Shown one piece after another: positions 1 to 9,375 of a DNA stretch of 64,000 bases; position 1 is the first letter of the stretch; each line of letters begins with the position of its first letter. The notes beneath the pieces are model-generated. The model saw only the letters and a list, made by a program, of their open reading frames with translations, was not told the DNA's origin and searched no databases. Both the position numbers and the translations under genes were made by a program. Origin of the DNA: GCA-2737725 sp965229355 (GTDB lineage: Bacteria; Pseudomonadota; Alphaproteobacteria; Rhodospirillales; Rhodospirillaceae); contig OZ245869.1 of the NCBI GenBank assembly GCA_965229355.1, positions 2,728,001-2,792,000 on the forward strand. Direction: 5' to 3'.

Positions 1-782
1 GCGTCAGGGAAGGTGGTCGCGCCCGCATCCATTTGATGGAAGTGCACCGGCGCACCCAAGGCTTCAGCGCGCGCATGCGCATAACGTAACATGCCAGCGC
101 CCACATCCAGCGCATGGACTTCGGCATTCGGAAACGCCAACGCCCACGGTGTCGACGACGACCCCGCTGAGCACGCGAAGTCTAAAATCTTGGTCGGTGT
201 GAAATCCGGAAAGCGTTCTTTGATGAAGCGCTGAATCACTTCAGCTTTGCTTTCCATCGTGCCGATGCCGCCCCCCATGGAATACAAATTGCCGCCGCCT
301 TCATAGAAGGCACCGGCTAGTACGTCATTGTTGCCGTTGTCGGCTGTGTAGTTCACGGGCTGCAAGTGAATGTTCACTTCCTTCAAACCGCGCGGCGGAT
401 CGAAGGTGGGGTTCAGTGTCAGCGTGCCTTTGCGCGCGGTTGAGCTTTGGAATTTGTCGTAGGCTTTTTCCAAACGGTCTTGCTGGCGATAAATCGGCTC
501 ACCGATCGAATCCCACATCAATTCTTGCGCATTGCGGTTCAAGGCCGAGAACATCAAATAGCTCGGTTCCTGATACATGAACGTGCTGATCTCGTGGCGA
601 TCTTCCGGCGCGCGGCCATGGGCTTTTTCAAACTTCGGCTTTGCGGTTTTCTCGTAGATCACCTTATTGCCGGGGCGAAGTTTGCGGCCGATGTGCGTCT
701 TCAACGACAACACAAAAAGCTGGCGTGCTTTTTCGTCGTGGTTCGGCTGCGACAGCATTTCGTGAACAGGATTACGCGCCAT
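1..782 (-). CDS. SAM-dependent methyltransferase, 3' end cut by the window
   Basis: This is a class I SAM-dependent methyltransferase; the substrate is unknown. The gene enters from the window edge, so its C terminus is missing. The chosen ATG (780-782) follows a GGAG ribosome site about 6 bases upstream. The N-terminal half is helical with unknown role. A Rossmann-type SAM motif (ILDFACSAGSS) lies about 200 residues in and is followed by an acidic strand end (VHALDVG). A stretch reading VNIHLQP just before the SAM domain is nearly identical to VDIHLQP in the next gene (919-2007), so the two are tandem paralogs. A terminator at 841-880 separates their transcripts. The fold is clear; the substrate cannot be inferred. 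Confidence 0.85.
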   Translation of the reverse strand, partial: MARNPVHEMLSQPNHDEKARQLFVLSLKTHIGRKLRPGNKVIYEKTAKPKFEKAHGRAPEDRHEISTFMYQEPSYLMFSALNRNAQELMWDSIGEPIYRQQDRLEKAYDKFQSSTARKGTLTLNPTFDPPRGLKEVNIHLQPVNYTADNGNNDVLAGAFYEGGGNLYSMGGGIGTMESKAEVIQRFIKERFPDFTPTKILDFACSAGSSSTPWALAFPNAEVHALDVGAGMLRYAHARAEALGAPVHFHQMDAGATTFPD

Positions 783-840
783 TGTTCATCTCCGACGTTT
801 TAGAATCCGCGAAAGGTTATAGGTTTATAATATATAGGAA

Positions 841-880
841 AAGAAACGCGGACCTCCAGTTTTTCTGAAGGTCCGCGTTC
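841..880 (-). terminator. Rho-independent terminator of the 919-2007 methyltransferase gene
   Basis: A perfect 9-bp stem (847-855 with 869-877) extends by two A-T pairs and has a 13-base loop. On the minus strand it is followed by a T-rich run. It lies 40 bases past the stop of the upstream methyltransferase gene, so the two paralogs are separate transcription units. Confidence 0.8.
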
Positions 881-918
881 ACAGCACAAGCGGAAACTAG
901 GTATAGAATGATCTAAGA

Positions 919-2007
919 TTACAGGGGTTTGTCGCAAACCCGTGAGCCCATGGCGACGCCGACCGGCACGCGTGAGCGTAAATCAAAGCCCAAGCCTTCC
1001 AGTTTGCCCTCGACGTTGCACGACACGAATGACGACGCATAAGGCTCGCCGTTATCGGCGGTGTCCATCAAGCCCAACAGGCCACGGTCCGGCGCTTGGC
1101 CCGGCGCAGTCGAAGCAAAGTCCCACATCACATATGTGCCACCTGGGCGCAGCACGCGGAAAATCTCAGCCAGTGTCTTGTCGATCACTGGCACCGGAAT
1201 TTCGTGGAACAGAATGTGCGACACCACGAGGTCGAATGACTTGTCATCGAAGTCTAATTCTTCACACGGCATCTGCGCGAAGTGCACTTCCGACTTTTGC
1301 TCGGTTGCGCGCCAGTGGCCATACCGCACCATCGGTCCGCTGATGTCTGTGGCATGCACTTCGGCGTTCGGGTACATGCGCTTTAATTCGCACGACAACT
1401 GACCGATGCCGCAGCCAATTTCTAAAATCCGCAGCACCTTGCCGTCTTTCGGCAGCGGCGTGTCTTTCGCGATTTTGGCGTGGAACACGTCTTCGGCATT
1501 GGCGCCACCATAGAAAATGCTGGTGCCGTAGTCGTAGAACATGCCTGCCAGCGGATGGCCCACGTAACCCTTGGGCTGCAAGTGAATGTCGACGGTCGCA
1601 TATTCAGGATAGATAAAATCTTTGTCGTAGGTCAGCGTGCCCGGGCCGCGCTTCTCGGCGTCGTCCATGCGGCGCAGATACTCTTGTTCGCGCTGCGTGT
1701 ACGATTCAACGATGCGGTTCTTGTACATCTCTTGCGCGCTGCGTTTGACGCGCAGGAATGTATTCACATAGGTATCGTCGGCAATCGCCTCGCGTGCTTT
1801 CGCCACACCTTCGATGGTGTGCTCCGAGACCACGCCTTTGTCGGCCAGAATTTTATTGCCGCGCTCGGCCATGTTCTTCCATTGGGCATGGAGGAGGAAG
1901 TTGCGCGCATCGCTCATAAAATCGGTGAACGCTTCATCGCTGCGATTGGTTAGGGCCGGTGTCTTGCCCATTTTGCCGCGGTCGATTTGTGAATTGCTGA
2001 TAGACAT
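919..2007 (-). CDS. SAM-dependent methyltransferase (type 11 family)
   Basis: A 362-residue class I methyltransferase. The N-terminal ~150 residues are helical and shared with the neighbouring paralog. Then come VDIHLQP, the SAM-binding loop ILEIGCGIGQLSCEL, the acidic strand VHATDISGPM, and a Methyltransf_11-like segment (LVVSHILFHEIP, then FRVLRPGG). An in-frame extension to 2127 exists. The ATG at 2007 is preferred because GGGAG precedes it and because the shared homology begins after it. The last residues (GSRVCDKPL) are not those of a known subfamily I can name. The long N-terminal domain may give substrate specificity; this is inference. Confidence 0.9.
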   Translation of the reverse strand: MSISNSQIDRGKMGKTPALTNRSDEAFTDFMSDARNFLLHAQWKNMAERGNKILADKGVVSEHTIEGVAKAREAIADDTYVNTFLRVKRSAQEMYKNRIVESYTQREQEYLRRMDDAEKRGPGTLTYDKDFIYPEYATVDIHLQPKGYVGHPLAGMFYDYGTSIFYGGANAEDVFHAKIAKDTPLPKDGKVLRILEIGCGIGQLSCELKRMYPNAEVHATDISGPMVRYGHWRATEQKSEVHFAQMPCEELDFDDKSFDLVVSHILFHEIPVPVIDKTLAEIFRVLRPGGTYVMWDFASTAPGQAPDRGLLGLMDTADNGEPYASSFVSCNVEGKLEGLGFDLRSRVPVGVAMGSRVCDKPL

Positions 2008-2147
2008 GGCGTTCTCCCATCCGAAATCCCTATCTCGGGGCCAAGATAGTACCCCGCAAGGCCAATGATAAAAGGGGGGAAGGCTTCGGCTTTCGTCCAG
2101 TGGATGGGCCCAAGGGCCTCTAAACACTTATAAAGGCTTATAAAAAT

Positions 2148-2750
2148 CTAAAAAAGCGCGATCCGGCCAAGGGCTATATCGGCCTCGAAATCACGCATCC
2201 AGCCCAGCAGGCCAATACGCTGTAACCCATTTAAGTTCAAAGGAACGTTCAAGCCGTGCGGCACAAAGTCCGACCATGGTAAGCGCACTGTGGTCCATTG
2301 TGGCGATGACTTAAATGTGGCCCGGTAAGATTGCTCGTACCATCGCACATCGGTGGTCCTGATATGGCAATTGTAGTCTTCGCCGTTACCCCACACATCC
2401 AATTCCAGGCCCTGTGATTCGCGCGCATCAAATGGCGTACCGCGTGGCTCGACATCCAAGGCCATTTGAATAAAGCCGCCGCCATTCGTGTTCACACGGC
2501 CTGTCAGCCGTATGCAGCGCCGCCCCAGAATGGTGTCGAATTTTGCGCCCCCCAGGGATTGTCCGCCCATGACCCGATCTGTGAACCCGGCCCAACGCGT
2601 CTTAAGGGCCGAGTATCCGTTAGGGTCTGTGAAGTCATCCAGCACGTAGGGCAACGTAACGCTGGCGGCTAGGGATGGGCGCGTAAAGGGCAGCACAAGA
2701 GCGGATATCATTGCAGCCATGGTTGTGCGCCGTGCGTAAGGCGAGGGCAT
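2148..2750 (-). CDS. Exported CIA30-family (complex I intermediate-associated protein 30) protein
   Basis: A 200-residue protein with an N-terminal signal peptide (hydrophobic stretch ending near PSLAASV) followed by a CIA30 / galactose-binding-like beta sandwich. Landmarks include DDFTDP, TRWAGFTDRVMGGQS, FIQMALDV and a C-terminal IGLLGWMRD...GRIALF strand. The ATG at 2750 is chosen over an upstream ATG at 2783 because AGGAAGGG lies at good spacing before it. In mitochondria CIA30 assists complex I assembly. Bacterial members are mostly uncharacterised, and an exported one need not act on complex I. It starts about 160 bases from the divergent amino-acid permease. Confidence 0.8.
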   Translation of the reverse strand: MPSPYARRTTMAAMISALVLPFTRPSLAASVTLPYVLDDFTDPNGYSALKTRWAGFTDRVMGGQSLGGAKFDTILGRRCIRLTGRVNTNGGGFIQMALDVEPRGTPFDARESQGLELDVWGNGEDYNCHIRTTDVRWYEQSYRATFKSSPQWTTVRLPWSDFVPHGLNVPLNLNGLQRIGLLGWMRDFEADIALGRIALF

Positions 2751-2910
2751 ATAGGGGCCCTTCCTGTTGATGTTGAGATACATTCTTTACGGATAAACCC
2801 GTGCCATAGATCGCTCGCCGTTACGGAAATGATGCGTCCCGGTGTGGTTGTGTTAGGCTTTTGGCCAAGGGGATATGACTGGGAAATCGCGACGAGGGGG
2901 ACTTTTCGGG

Positions 2911-4290
2911 ATGGCGAATTTTCGCATTAAATCCATCGACTCATTGCTGTCGATGGATGAAGCCAAAAAACTCACCAAACAATTAGGCGCGCTTGATCTG
3001 ATGTTCTTGGGCATCGGTGGTATTGTTGGCACCGGCATCTTCGTGCTGACGGGCGTTGCGGCGGCCAAGTATTCTGGGCCCGCACTCATCATCTCGTTTC
3101 TCATGTGCGGCTTTGCGTGCAGCTTGGCTGCCCTCATGTACGCTGAATTGGCCTCTATGGTGCCAGTTGCGGGCAGTGCCTACACGTACGCATATGCGAC
3201 GATGGGCGAAGTGATCGCTTGGATCATGGGTTGGAACCTCGTGCTGGAATACGCCCTCAGTGCTGCGACTGTGGCGTCGGGTTGGTCGGGGTACTTCACC
3301 GGCATTTTCAAAACGCTGGGCATGCCGCTTCCCGACATACTCACTAAAGTTCCGCAAGATGGCGGCATCGTAAATTTACCTGCGGTGCTCATCTCGTTGT
3401 TCGTCACATACATGCTGTACATCGGCATGCGGGATAGTGCGCGGCTGAACAATATTCTTGTTGTCGTGAAACTTGCAGCGTTAGCGTTGTTCCTGGCTCT
3501 CGCATCGCCTGCGGTTGAGCAAACCAATTGGGAGCCGTTCATGCCGTTCGGTTTCTCAGGCGTTGCAGCAGGTGCTGCGATTGTGTTCTTCGCGTTCTTT
3601 GGCTTCGATGCGGTTTCAACCGCTGCCGAAGAAACCAAAAACCCCAAGCGCGATTTACCCATCGGCATCATCGGCTCACTGGCTGTGTGCACCGTGCTGT
3701 ATATGGGGGTGGGCATCGTGCTCACAGGCGTGGTGCCGTACACCGAACTGAATAACCCAGAACCTGTCGCGTATGCGCTACGTCACATCGGTTATAACTT
3801 CGGCTCTGCGTTGGTGGCGGTGGGGGCTGTTGCTGGCATGACCACCGTGTTGATCGTGTTTATCTACGGCCAAACGCGCATCTTCTTCGTCATGGCGCGC
3901 GATGGCTTGTTGCCCGATGTACTCTGTAAACTTCATCCGAAGTACCGTACGCCCCATGTCGTCACATGGATGACCGGCATTGGCGTGGCACTGGCGGGTG
4001 GCTTCATCAACATTGGTGTCATTGCTGAACTGGCCAACATCGGCACGATGTGCGCGTTCATTATGGTGTCGGCAGGTGTGTTGGTGCTGCGCAAAACCCG
4101 CCCCGATATTCACCGCCCCTTCAAATGCCCAGCGGTGTGGGTGGTGGGCCCACTCGCGATTCTCAGTGTCGGGTACCTGATGCTGAACCTGCCGCAAGCC
4201 ACGTGGATACGGTTTGTGATTTGGACCGCGATTGGTGTGGTTGTGTATCTGGCGTACGGGCGCAATCGCAGCCCGTTGAAGGATGCGTAA
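2911..4290 (+). CDS. APC-superfamily amino acid permease (cationic amino acid transporter type)
   Basis: An integral inner-membrane amino acid transporter of about 459 residues with 12 predicted membrane segments. The first helix carries the APC motif GIGGIVGTGIFVLTG. Further landmarks are EYALSAATVASGWSGYF, FFAFFGFDAVSTAAEETKNP (the conserved segment of the YhdG/CAT group) and QTRIFFVMARDGLLP. The reading frame is open from 2875, but family members usually begin close to the ATG at 2911, which has a gagggg run 11 bases upstream. It likely imports a neutral or cationic amino acid by proton symport; the exact substrate is not determinable. Confidence 0.9.
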   Translation: MANFRIKSIDSLLSMDEAKKLTKQLGALDLMFLGIGGIVGTGIFVLTGVAAAKYSGPALIISFLMCGFACSLAALMYAELASMVPVAGSAYTYAYATMGEVIAWIMGWNLVLEYALSAATVASGWSGYFTGIFKTLGMPLPDILTKVPQDGGIVNLPAVLISLFVTYMLYIGMRDSARLNNILVVVKLAALALFLALASPAVEQTNWEPFMPFGFSGVAAGAAIVFFAFFGFDAVSTAAEETKNPKRDLPIGIIGSLAVCTVLYMGVGIVLTGVVPYTELNNPEPVAYALRHIGYNFGSALVAVGAVAGMTTVLIVFIYGQTRIFFVMARDGLLPDVLCKLHPKYRTPHVVTWMTGIGVALAGGFINIGVIAELANIGTMCAFIMVSAGVLVLRKTRPDIHRPFKCPAVWVVGPLAILSVGYLMLNLPQATWIRFVIWTAIGVVVYLAYGRNRSPLKDA

Positions 4291-4453
4291 GCGGGCCTGA
4301 CATAAGCCTGACCTTCCCTGATGCGGGAGTTGTCGTGGCGATACCTTAAATGGATCAACTGCTTGGTTGGGCGATGCTTAACTAAAGTTGATTTTTATGT
4401 TTATTCTCTCTTAAATAGATGGTGCGAGTGCCACTATTTTGGATCGTTGCAAC

Positions 4454-7400
4454 ATGCCTTGCCGCCCTGTCGTGAAGTTTGTTTTTGTCATACTTGCTAG
4501 TTTTTTTTCGCTTATCGGCATTTCGCCCAGGGGCCAAACTCAAGAAATTACAAACAGCTATCAATTCTTCCCTATCCAACCCAAAGCGACGCTTGGCCTC
4601 AACGCTGACACTAATCCGGGAGCGGTGGGTGGTTTGATCAACGGGCCAGATGGCAATATTTGGTTTACGGGTGGCAGTGCCAACCTAAGGTATATTGGCC
4701 GTATCACACTCGATGGTGTCATCACGGAATTTCCAATTACATCGGCAAATATTCCTTACGGGTTAAGCGTTGGTCCAGATGGCAACATATGGTTTTCGTT
4801 AGTCCCGGAAAATGGCGCGCGCTTACAGACGAAATTGGGGCGCATTACGCTAGACGGCGTTATTACGGAAATTGAAATCAAGAATGGTGCCGGCCGGCCT
4901 ACCGCTTTGGTCACAGGCGCAGACGGCAAGTTTTGGTTCGTAGACCGTGCCATCGGCGTCGTTGGATCTATTTCACTAACCGGCGAGGTTACTGAGTCTG
5001 TTCTTTCAATGGAGTTTCAGGAAACAGCATCAAGTGCGGCGATCACGCTCGGTGCCGACGGTTATGTATGGTTCGCTGGGCGTGGAAAAGTCGGGAAGGT
5101 TAGTCCAGCCGGTGTCGTGACAGAGTATACCGGGGGAGAAACGGGAACATCCATTGCAGTGGGACCTGATCGCAATCTTTGGATGACCACGACACAGGCA
5201 GGTGTTGATGGTTACATCTTTCGGATTAGTTCCGATGGCAAGATGACGAAGTATAAGATTTCCAAATTTGCTCGCTTTATCACGCCTGGTCTCGACGGAC
5301 GTTTGTGGTTCATCGTTTCTGGCTATTCTGGCTTGGTATTGCGCAGCATTACCACTGATGGGCAACTGTCGGCCCAGGAGGGTACCACGAGTGAAAATCC
5401 TGTCCCGTATTCAATGTTGCTTGGGGCGGATGGAAACTTATGGGTTGGCCAATTGGGTCGTGTCGGTCGTATGCGCATGAGTGGAACGGCATTGCGTGTC
5501 GGGCCACTTTTCCCATCGGTACGCACAGATTCGCAGTCTTACTTGCGGTTTCACAATACAGGTACGGTCAGTGGAACTGTGAGTGTTCAACTCAGGAACC
5601 TGAATACGGGCGCCGTTGTTAAAAATTGGACAAGTCCACCGATCGCTGTGGGCGCAAACCTTCAGATTTCTATGGCTGATATTGAAGGGCCTGGAGGTGC
5701 GGGTGCAACTGCTGCCGACATGTACGCTGCGTCAATCGAAACAGAAATGAGCGGATATCTACAGCATGTTTTGTGGAAGCCTGCAGATGGTACACTGACC
5801 AACCTCAGTACATGCAATCGTTCTGTGACACGTAATGCCAAGCAGCTCACCGCCGTTCATACCTCGAATCTCGATTATGGCTATCCCAGCAAAATTATTA
5901 TTCATAACCCGCGAAATGCACCGATATCACCGCAGCTTACAGTCTCAGACGCACGGAATGGTGTTCAGCTTTGGACTTATAACGCGGGCGTTGTCGCGGC
6001 GAATAGTTCCGTTGAGGTAAATGTGAGCGATATGGAAAGGGCCGTGGGCCTTTTTCCGTTAGCTGATGTTTTTCATTATGTTGTTAGTGTCCAAGGTGTT
6101 TTCTCCGGGTACTTACAGCACCTTGTGACGAATAAGGCGGCTGGTGTTGTCACCGACATGACTCAGAATTGTTACCTTGGCCCTTCAGGTGCTGGTGACG
6201 AGGCAGCCAAGTTCGTTTCGATCCCCAATCAGGCAACCAGTGGGTTATTTGACATTACGGCAGGTGGTGATGGGGCTATATGGGTCACGGACCAGGGCAA
6301 TAACAGAGTCCTGCGTGTTGATGCCAGCGGTGCTGCGACACCATTTGCTATTCCAACAGGCAATGCGTCGCCAGCAGGCATCGCTGCTGGGCCTAATCAG
6401 TCCATTTGGTTTACTGAATATTCCGCCAATAAAATTGGTCGCATTCAGAATGACGTAGTAAGCGAATTTAGCATTCCGACACAAACGTCGCGGCCTATCG
6501 ACATCGTTGCGGGCGGCGATGGGGCAATGTGGTTCGCCGAAAACGCGGGCAATAAAATTGGCCGCATTCAGCCATCCGGCGTGATCTCGGAGTTCACCAT
6601 TCCCACGGCGTTCTCGGCCCCAACAGATATGGCGGCGGCATCGGATGGCAGCGTGTGGTTTGCGCAGCCGCGCATGCGCAAGCTCGCGCGTGTTACATCA
6701 GATGGTGCAATACAGGAATATCCGTTGCCAACATTTAACGAGCCCTTGGGGCTGATGGAGGGTGCTGATCAATTCATGTGGTACCGCTCTGGCAATAGCA
6801 ATGTTGCCCGGATGAACACCGCCGGTGAAGTTTCGTACATTTATGGTACGCGCGCCATCGGCACGAGCTCGAAAGGCATCGCGCGCGCGGATAAAAATAG
6901 TGTTTGGTTCTCGAGTGGCAGCCAATTGATCCGACTGACATCGCGTGGCGCGATGACCGCGTATAATGGACCCGATAGCACTACTTTTTCCTATATCCGA
7001 GACATAGCGATGGGGCCTGATGGAAATTTGTGGTTCACAATGACGACACCGAGCCGATTGGGAATGTTGCCATTGCGGCCGAATGTGCTTGCGGCAGGCG
7101 CTATTTATCCGTCGGCTGATACGCAGTCACAATCGTACTTGCGATTCTACAATACGAGTCAAAAGCCTGGTTATGCGCGTGTGACGCTCAAAGAAAGTGC
7201 TAGTGGGCGGAATCTTGGTGTCTGGACCAGCCCCGTGATCGCAAGTGGGACAATGCGTCAGTTTCACATCGCAGATGTCGAGCAAGCTGTGGCTGCTGTC
7301 GCTGACGTCAAGAAATACTCAATCACCTTGGATACGGATTTCGAAGGCACATTTCAGCACGTTCTGTGGAAACCGGCTGATGGCACACTTACGAATTTAA

Positions 7401-7792
7401 GCTCATGCGATTACGACGTCATGACCAATCCGCGTGATTTAACAGGTGTGCATACATCGCTATTGGCGAGCCAGTACCCGAGCGCGATCGCGATCAACAA
7501 TACCGGCTCAGCTGCTGCTTCTACAGCCATTCGCATTTATGCAAGTGAGAGCGGCCAATTGAAGGGGGTCTACCAAACACTGTCTTTGGCTGCTGGGGGC
7601 GGCATGGTTGTCGCAATGGCGGATATTGAAAGCGCCGTCGGAATTGTTCCGGCCAATGACAATTACCATTACATCCTGAAAGTTGATGGCGCTTTTCACG
7701 GCTACTTGCAGCACTTGGTGGACAACCGCCGGGCCGGTGTTGTCACGGACATGTCATCATTCTGCAGGCTTCGTTATGTCGCAGGTGGTTAA
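4454..7792 (+). CDS. Large exported protein: two Vgb/NHL-like beta-propellers, each with a C-terminal repeat domain
   Basis: About 1112 residues. A signal peptide (FVFVILASFFSLIGI) is followed by repeats of the form GPDGNIWF...IGRI...GVITEF, typical of streptogramin-lyase (Vgb)-like or NHL propellers, from roughly residue 45 to 345. Residues ~350-576 form a second region starting FPSVRTDSQSYLRF. The same plan recurs: propeller ~590-875, then C region ~882-1112 starting YPSADTQSQSYLRF. Each C region looks like two related ~110-residue units, one ending in FQHVLWKPADGTLTNLS or close to it and the next in GYLQHLV...AGVVTDM. Enzymatic lyase activity is not implied; a secreted binding or scaffold role is as likely. 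An in-frame TTG at 4439 is less likely than the ATG. Codon use is visibly more AT-rich than in the neighbours. Confidence 0.85.
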   Translation: MPCRPVVKFVFVILASFFSLIGISPRGQTQEITNSYQFFPIQPKATLGLNADTNPGAVGGLINGPDGNIWFTGGSANLRYIGRITLDGVITEFPITSANIPYGLSVGPDGNIWFSLVPENGARLQTKLGRITLDGVITEIEIKNGAGRPTALVTGADGKFWFVDRAIGVVGSISLTGEVTESVLSMEFQETASSAAITLGADGYVWFAGRGKVGKVSPAGVVTEYTGGETGTSIAVGPDRNLWMTTTQAGVDGYIFRISSDGKMTKYKISKFARFITPGLDGRLWFIVSGYSGLVLRSITTDGQLSAQEGTTSENPVPYSMLLGADGNLWVGQLGRVGRMRMSGTALRVGPLFPSVRTDSQSYLRFHNTGTVSGTVSVQLRNLNTGAVVKNWTSPPIAVGANLQISMADIEGPGGAGATAADMYAASIETEMSGYLQHVLWKPADGTLTNLSTCNRSVTRNAKQLTAVHTSNLDYGYPSKIIIHNPRNAPISPQLTVSDARNGVQLWTYNAGVVAANSSVEVNVSDMERAVGLFPLADVFHYVVSVQGVFSGYLQHLVTNKAAGVVTDMTQNCYLGPSGAGDEAAKFVSIPNQATSGLFDITAGGDGAIWVTDQGNNRVLRVDASGAATPFAIPTGNASPAGIAAGPNQSIWFTEYSANKIGRIQNDVVSEFSIPTQTSRPIDIVAGGDGAMWFAENAGNKIGRIQPSGVISEFTIPTAFSAPTDMAAASDGSVWFAQPRMRKLARVTSDGAIQEYPLPTFNEPLGLMEGADQFMWYRSGNSNVARMNTAGEVSYIYGTRAIGTSSKGIARADKNSVWFSSGSQLIRLTSRGAMTAYNGPDSTTFSYIRDIAMGPDGNLWFTMTTPSRLGMLPLRPNVLAAGAIYPSADTQSQSYLRFYNTSQKPGYARVTLKESASGRNLGVWTSPVIASGTMRQFHIADVEQAVAAVADVKKYSITLDTDFEGTFQHVLWKPADGTLTNLSSCDYDVMTNPRDLTGVHTSLLASQYPSAIAINNTGSAAASTAIRIYASESGQLKGVYQTLSLAAGGGMVVAMADIESAVGIVPANDNYHYILKVDGAFHGYLQHLVDNRRAGVVTDMSSFCRLRYVAGG

Positions 7793-7819
7793 GCTAAGGC
7801 GAATGTCTTGCGCAGAAGC

Positions 7820-7858
7820 AAAAAAGCCCCGCTCTATCAAAGCGGGGCTTTTCGTTTC
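7820..7858 (+). terminator. Strong Rho-independent terminator after the propeller gene
   Basis: A 12-bp perfect stem (7822-7833 with 7841-7852) with a 7-base loop ends in a T run on the plus strand. The A-rich 5' arm means it could also stop minus-strand transcripts. Confidence 0.9.
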
Positions 7859-7902
7859 AGTTCAGCTTGGATCCACGGATCAAGTCCGAGGATGACTAGA
7901 AA

Positions 7903-7940
7903 TAAAAAAGCCTCGGTGTGTGGCGAGGCTTTTTTTTGTT
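7903..7940 (-). terminator. Rho-independent terminator of icd
   Basis: A 12-bp stem (7904-7915 with 7924-7935) with an 8-base loop. A-tracts and T-tracts on its two sides make it work in either direction. It lies 20 bases past the icd stop. Confidence 0.9.
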
Positions 7941-7959
7941 TTCGCTGATGGCGAAGAGC

Positions 7960-9174
7960 TTACTTCATCTTCGCTTTCATCATTTGGTCCAGTTTGTCCA
8001 GGAAGCCGGTGGTGGTCATCCACGGTTGATCCGGGCCCACCAGGATGGCCAAGTCTTTGGTCATGAAGCCTGACTCAACGGCTTGGATGCAGACCTTTTC
8101 CAGGTTGTCAGCAAACGCCACCACGTCTTCGGTGCCGTCGAACTGGCCGCGATACTTCAGGCCTTGGGTCCAGGCGAAGATCGACGCAATTGGGTTGGTC
8201 GAGGTTTCTTTGCCTTGTTGGTGCAGGCGGTAGTGGCGGGTCACGGTGCCGTGTGCGGCTTCCGCTTCAACCGTCTTGCCATCTGCCGTCAACAACACCG
8301 AGGTCATCATGCCCAATGAGCCGAAGCCTTGTGCCACGGTGTCAGATTGCACGTCGCCGTCGTAGTTTTTGCATGCCCACACGAAGCCACCGCTCCATTT
8401 CAAAGCAGAGGCGACCATGTCGTCGATCAAGCGGTGTTCGTAGACAATCTTCTTGGCTTCAAACTTGGCTTTGTATTCGTTGTCGTAAATGTTTTGGAAG
8501 ATGTCTTTGAAGCGGCCGTCGTAGGCTTTCAAAATCGTGTTCTTGGTCGACAAGTACACCGGCCAGCCACGGGCCAAACCGTAGTTCAAGCAGCTGTGCG
8601 CGAAGTCAGCGATTGAGTCGTCCAAGTTGTACATGCCCATGGCCACGCCAGCGCCGGGGAAGTTGTAAACTTCATGCGTGATCGGCTCGCCGCCACCATC
8701 GGGCGTGTAGGTCATGGTCAACTTGCCCTTGCCGGGCACTTTGAAATCGGTCGCTTTGTATTGGTCGCCGAAGCCGTGACGGCCGATGACAATCGGTTGG
8801 GTCCAGCCCGGAACCAAGCGCGGTACGTTTTTGCAAACGATCGGCTCACGGAAGATGGTGCCGCCCAAGATGTTGCGGATGGTGCCGTTCGGCGACTTCC
8901 ACATTTTCTTCAGGTTGAACTCTTTCACGCGCGCTTCGTCAGGGGTGATGGTCGCGCATTTAACGCCGACGCCGTATTGTTTGATGGCGTTGGCGGAATC
9001 GATGGTCACTTGGTCATCGGTCTTGTCGCGATATTCGACGCCCAAGTCGAAGTACTTAATGTCGATATCCAGGTACGGCAGGATCAGCTTGTCTTTGATG
9101 AACTGCCAGATGATGCGGGTCATTTCGTCGCCGTCGAGGTCGACGACCGGCGTTTTCACCTTAATTTTAGCCAT
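7960..9174 (-). CDS. icd: Isocitrate dehydrogenase [NADP+], eukaryote-like dimeric type
   Basis: Converts isocitrate to 2-oxoglutarate and CO2 with NADP+ in the TCA cycle, in the cytoplasm. It is 404 residues, the usual length of the IDH1/IDH2-like class found in Alphaproteobacteria. Seen motifs: VVDLDGDEMTRIIW at the N terminus, KSPNGTIRN (substrate-binding serine), NLDDSIADFAHSC, the metal-binding segment KNYDGDVQSDTVAQGFGSLG, and AAHGTVTRHYR of the NADP site. The start is supported by AGGAGC 7 bases upstream. It is monocistronic, with its own terminator. Confidence 0.97.
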   Translation of the reverse strand: MAKIKVKTPVVDLDGDEMTRIIWQFIKDKLILPYLDIDIKYFDLGVEYRDKTDDQVTIDSANAIKQYGVGVKCATITPDEARVKEFNLKKMWKSPNGTIRNILGGTIFREPIVCKNVPRLVPGWTQPIVIGRHGFGDQYKATDFKVPGKGKLTMTYTPDGGGEPITHEVYNFPGAGVAMGMYNLDDSIADFAHSCLNYGLARGWPVYLSTKNTILKAYDGRFKDIFQNIYDNEYKAKFEAKKIVYEHRLIDDMVASALKWSGGFVWACKNYDGDVQSDTVAQGFGSLGMMTSVLLTADGKTVEAEAAHGTVTRHYRLHQQGKETSTNPIASIFAWTQGLKYRGQFDGTEDVVAFADNLEKVCIQAVESGFMTKDLAILVGPDQPWMTTTGFLDKLDQMMKAKMK

Positions 9175-9375
9175 ACTTAAAGCTCCTTCACGGCCCTGAA
9201 TGCGACGCCTTTGTTGATCGTGGCGGCGCTTGAAATGGTGGCGGGGCAGGCTCTGATCGGGCCTGTTCGAAACCCCAAACGAAGCCGGACCTTAGCTAGG
9301 GGCAAGGGGTGGTGCAAGCCGCGTTTCGGGGCAGATTTGCTAGGATTTTCGCCTGTTTGGGGAGCGGGCGGTCGC

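Noticed and set aside
1480..1953. Long open frame on the plus strand inside the methyltransferase gene
   Set aside because: It is antisense to a well-supported gene with clear motifs and has no ribosome site or recognisable domain. Similar antisense frames inside carB, rpoD, uvrB and others were treated the same way.
4353..4400. Possible terminator behind the APC permease
   Set aside because: Seven-bp arms (atcaact/agttgat) are separated by a loop of more than 20 bases, which is too weak to claim.
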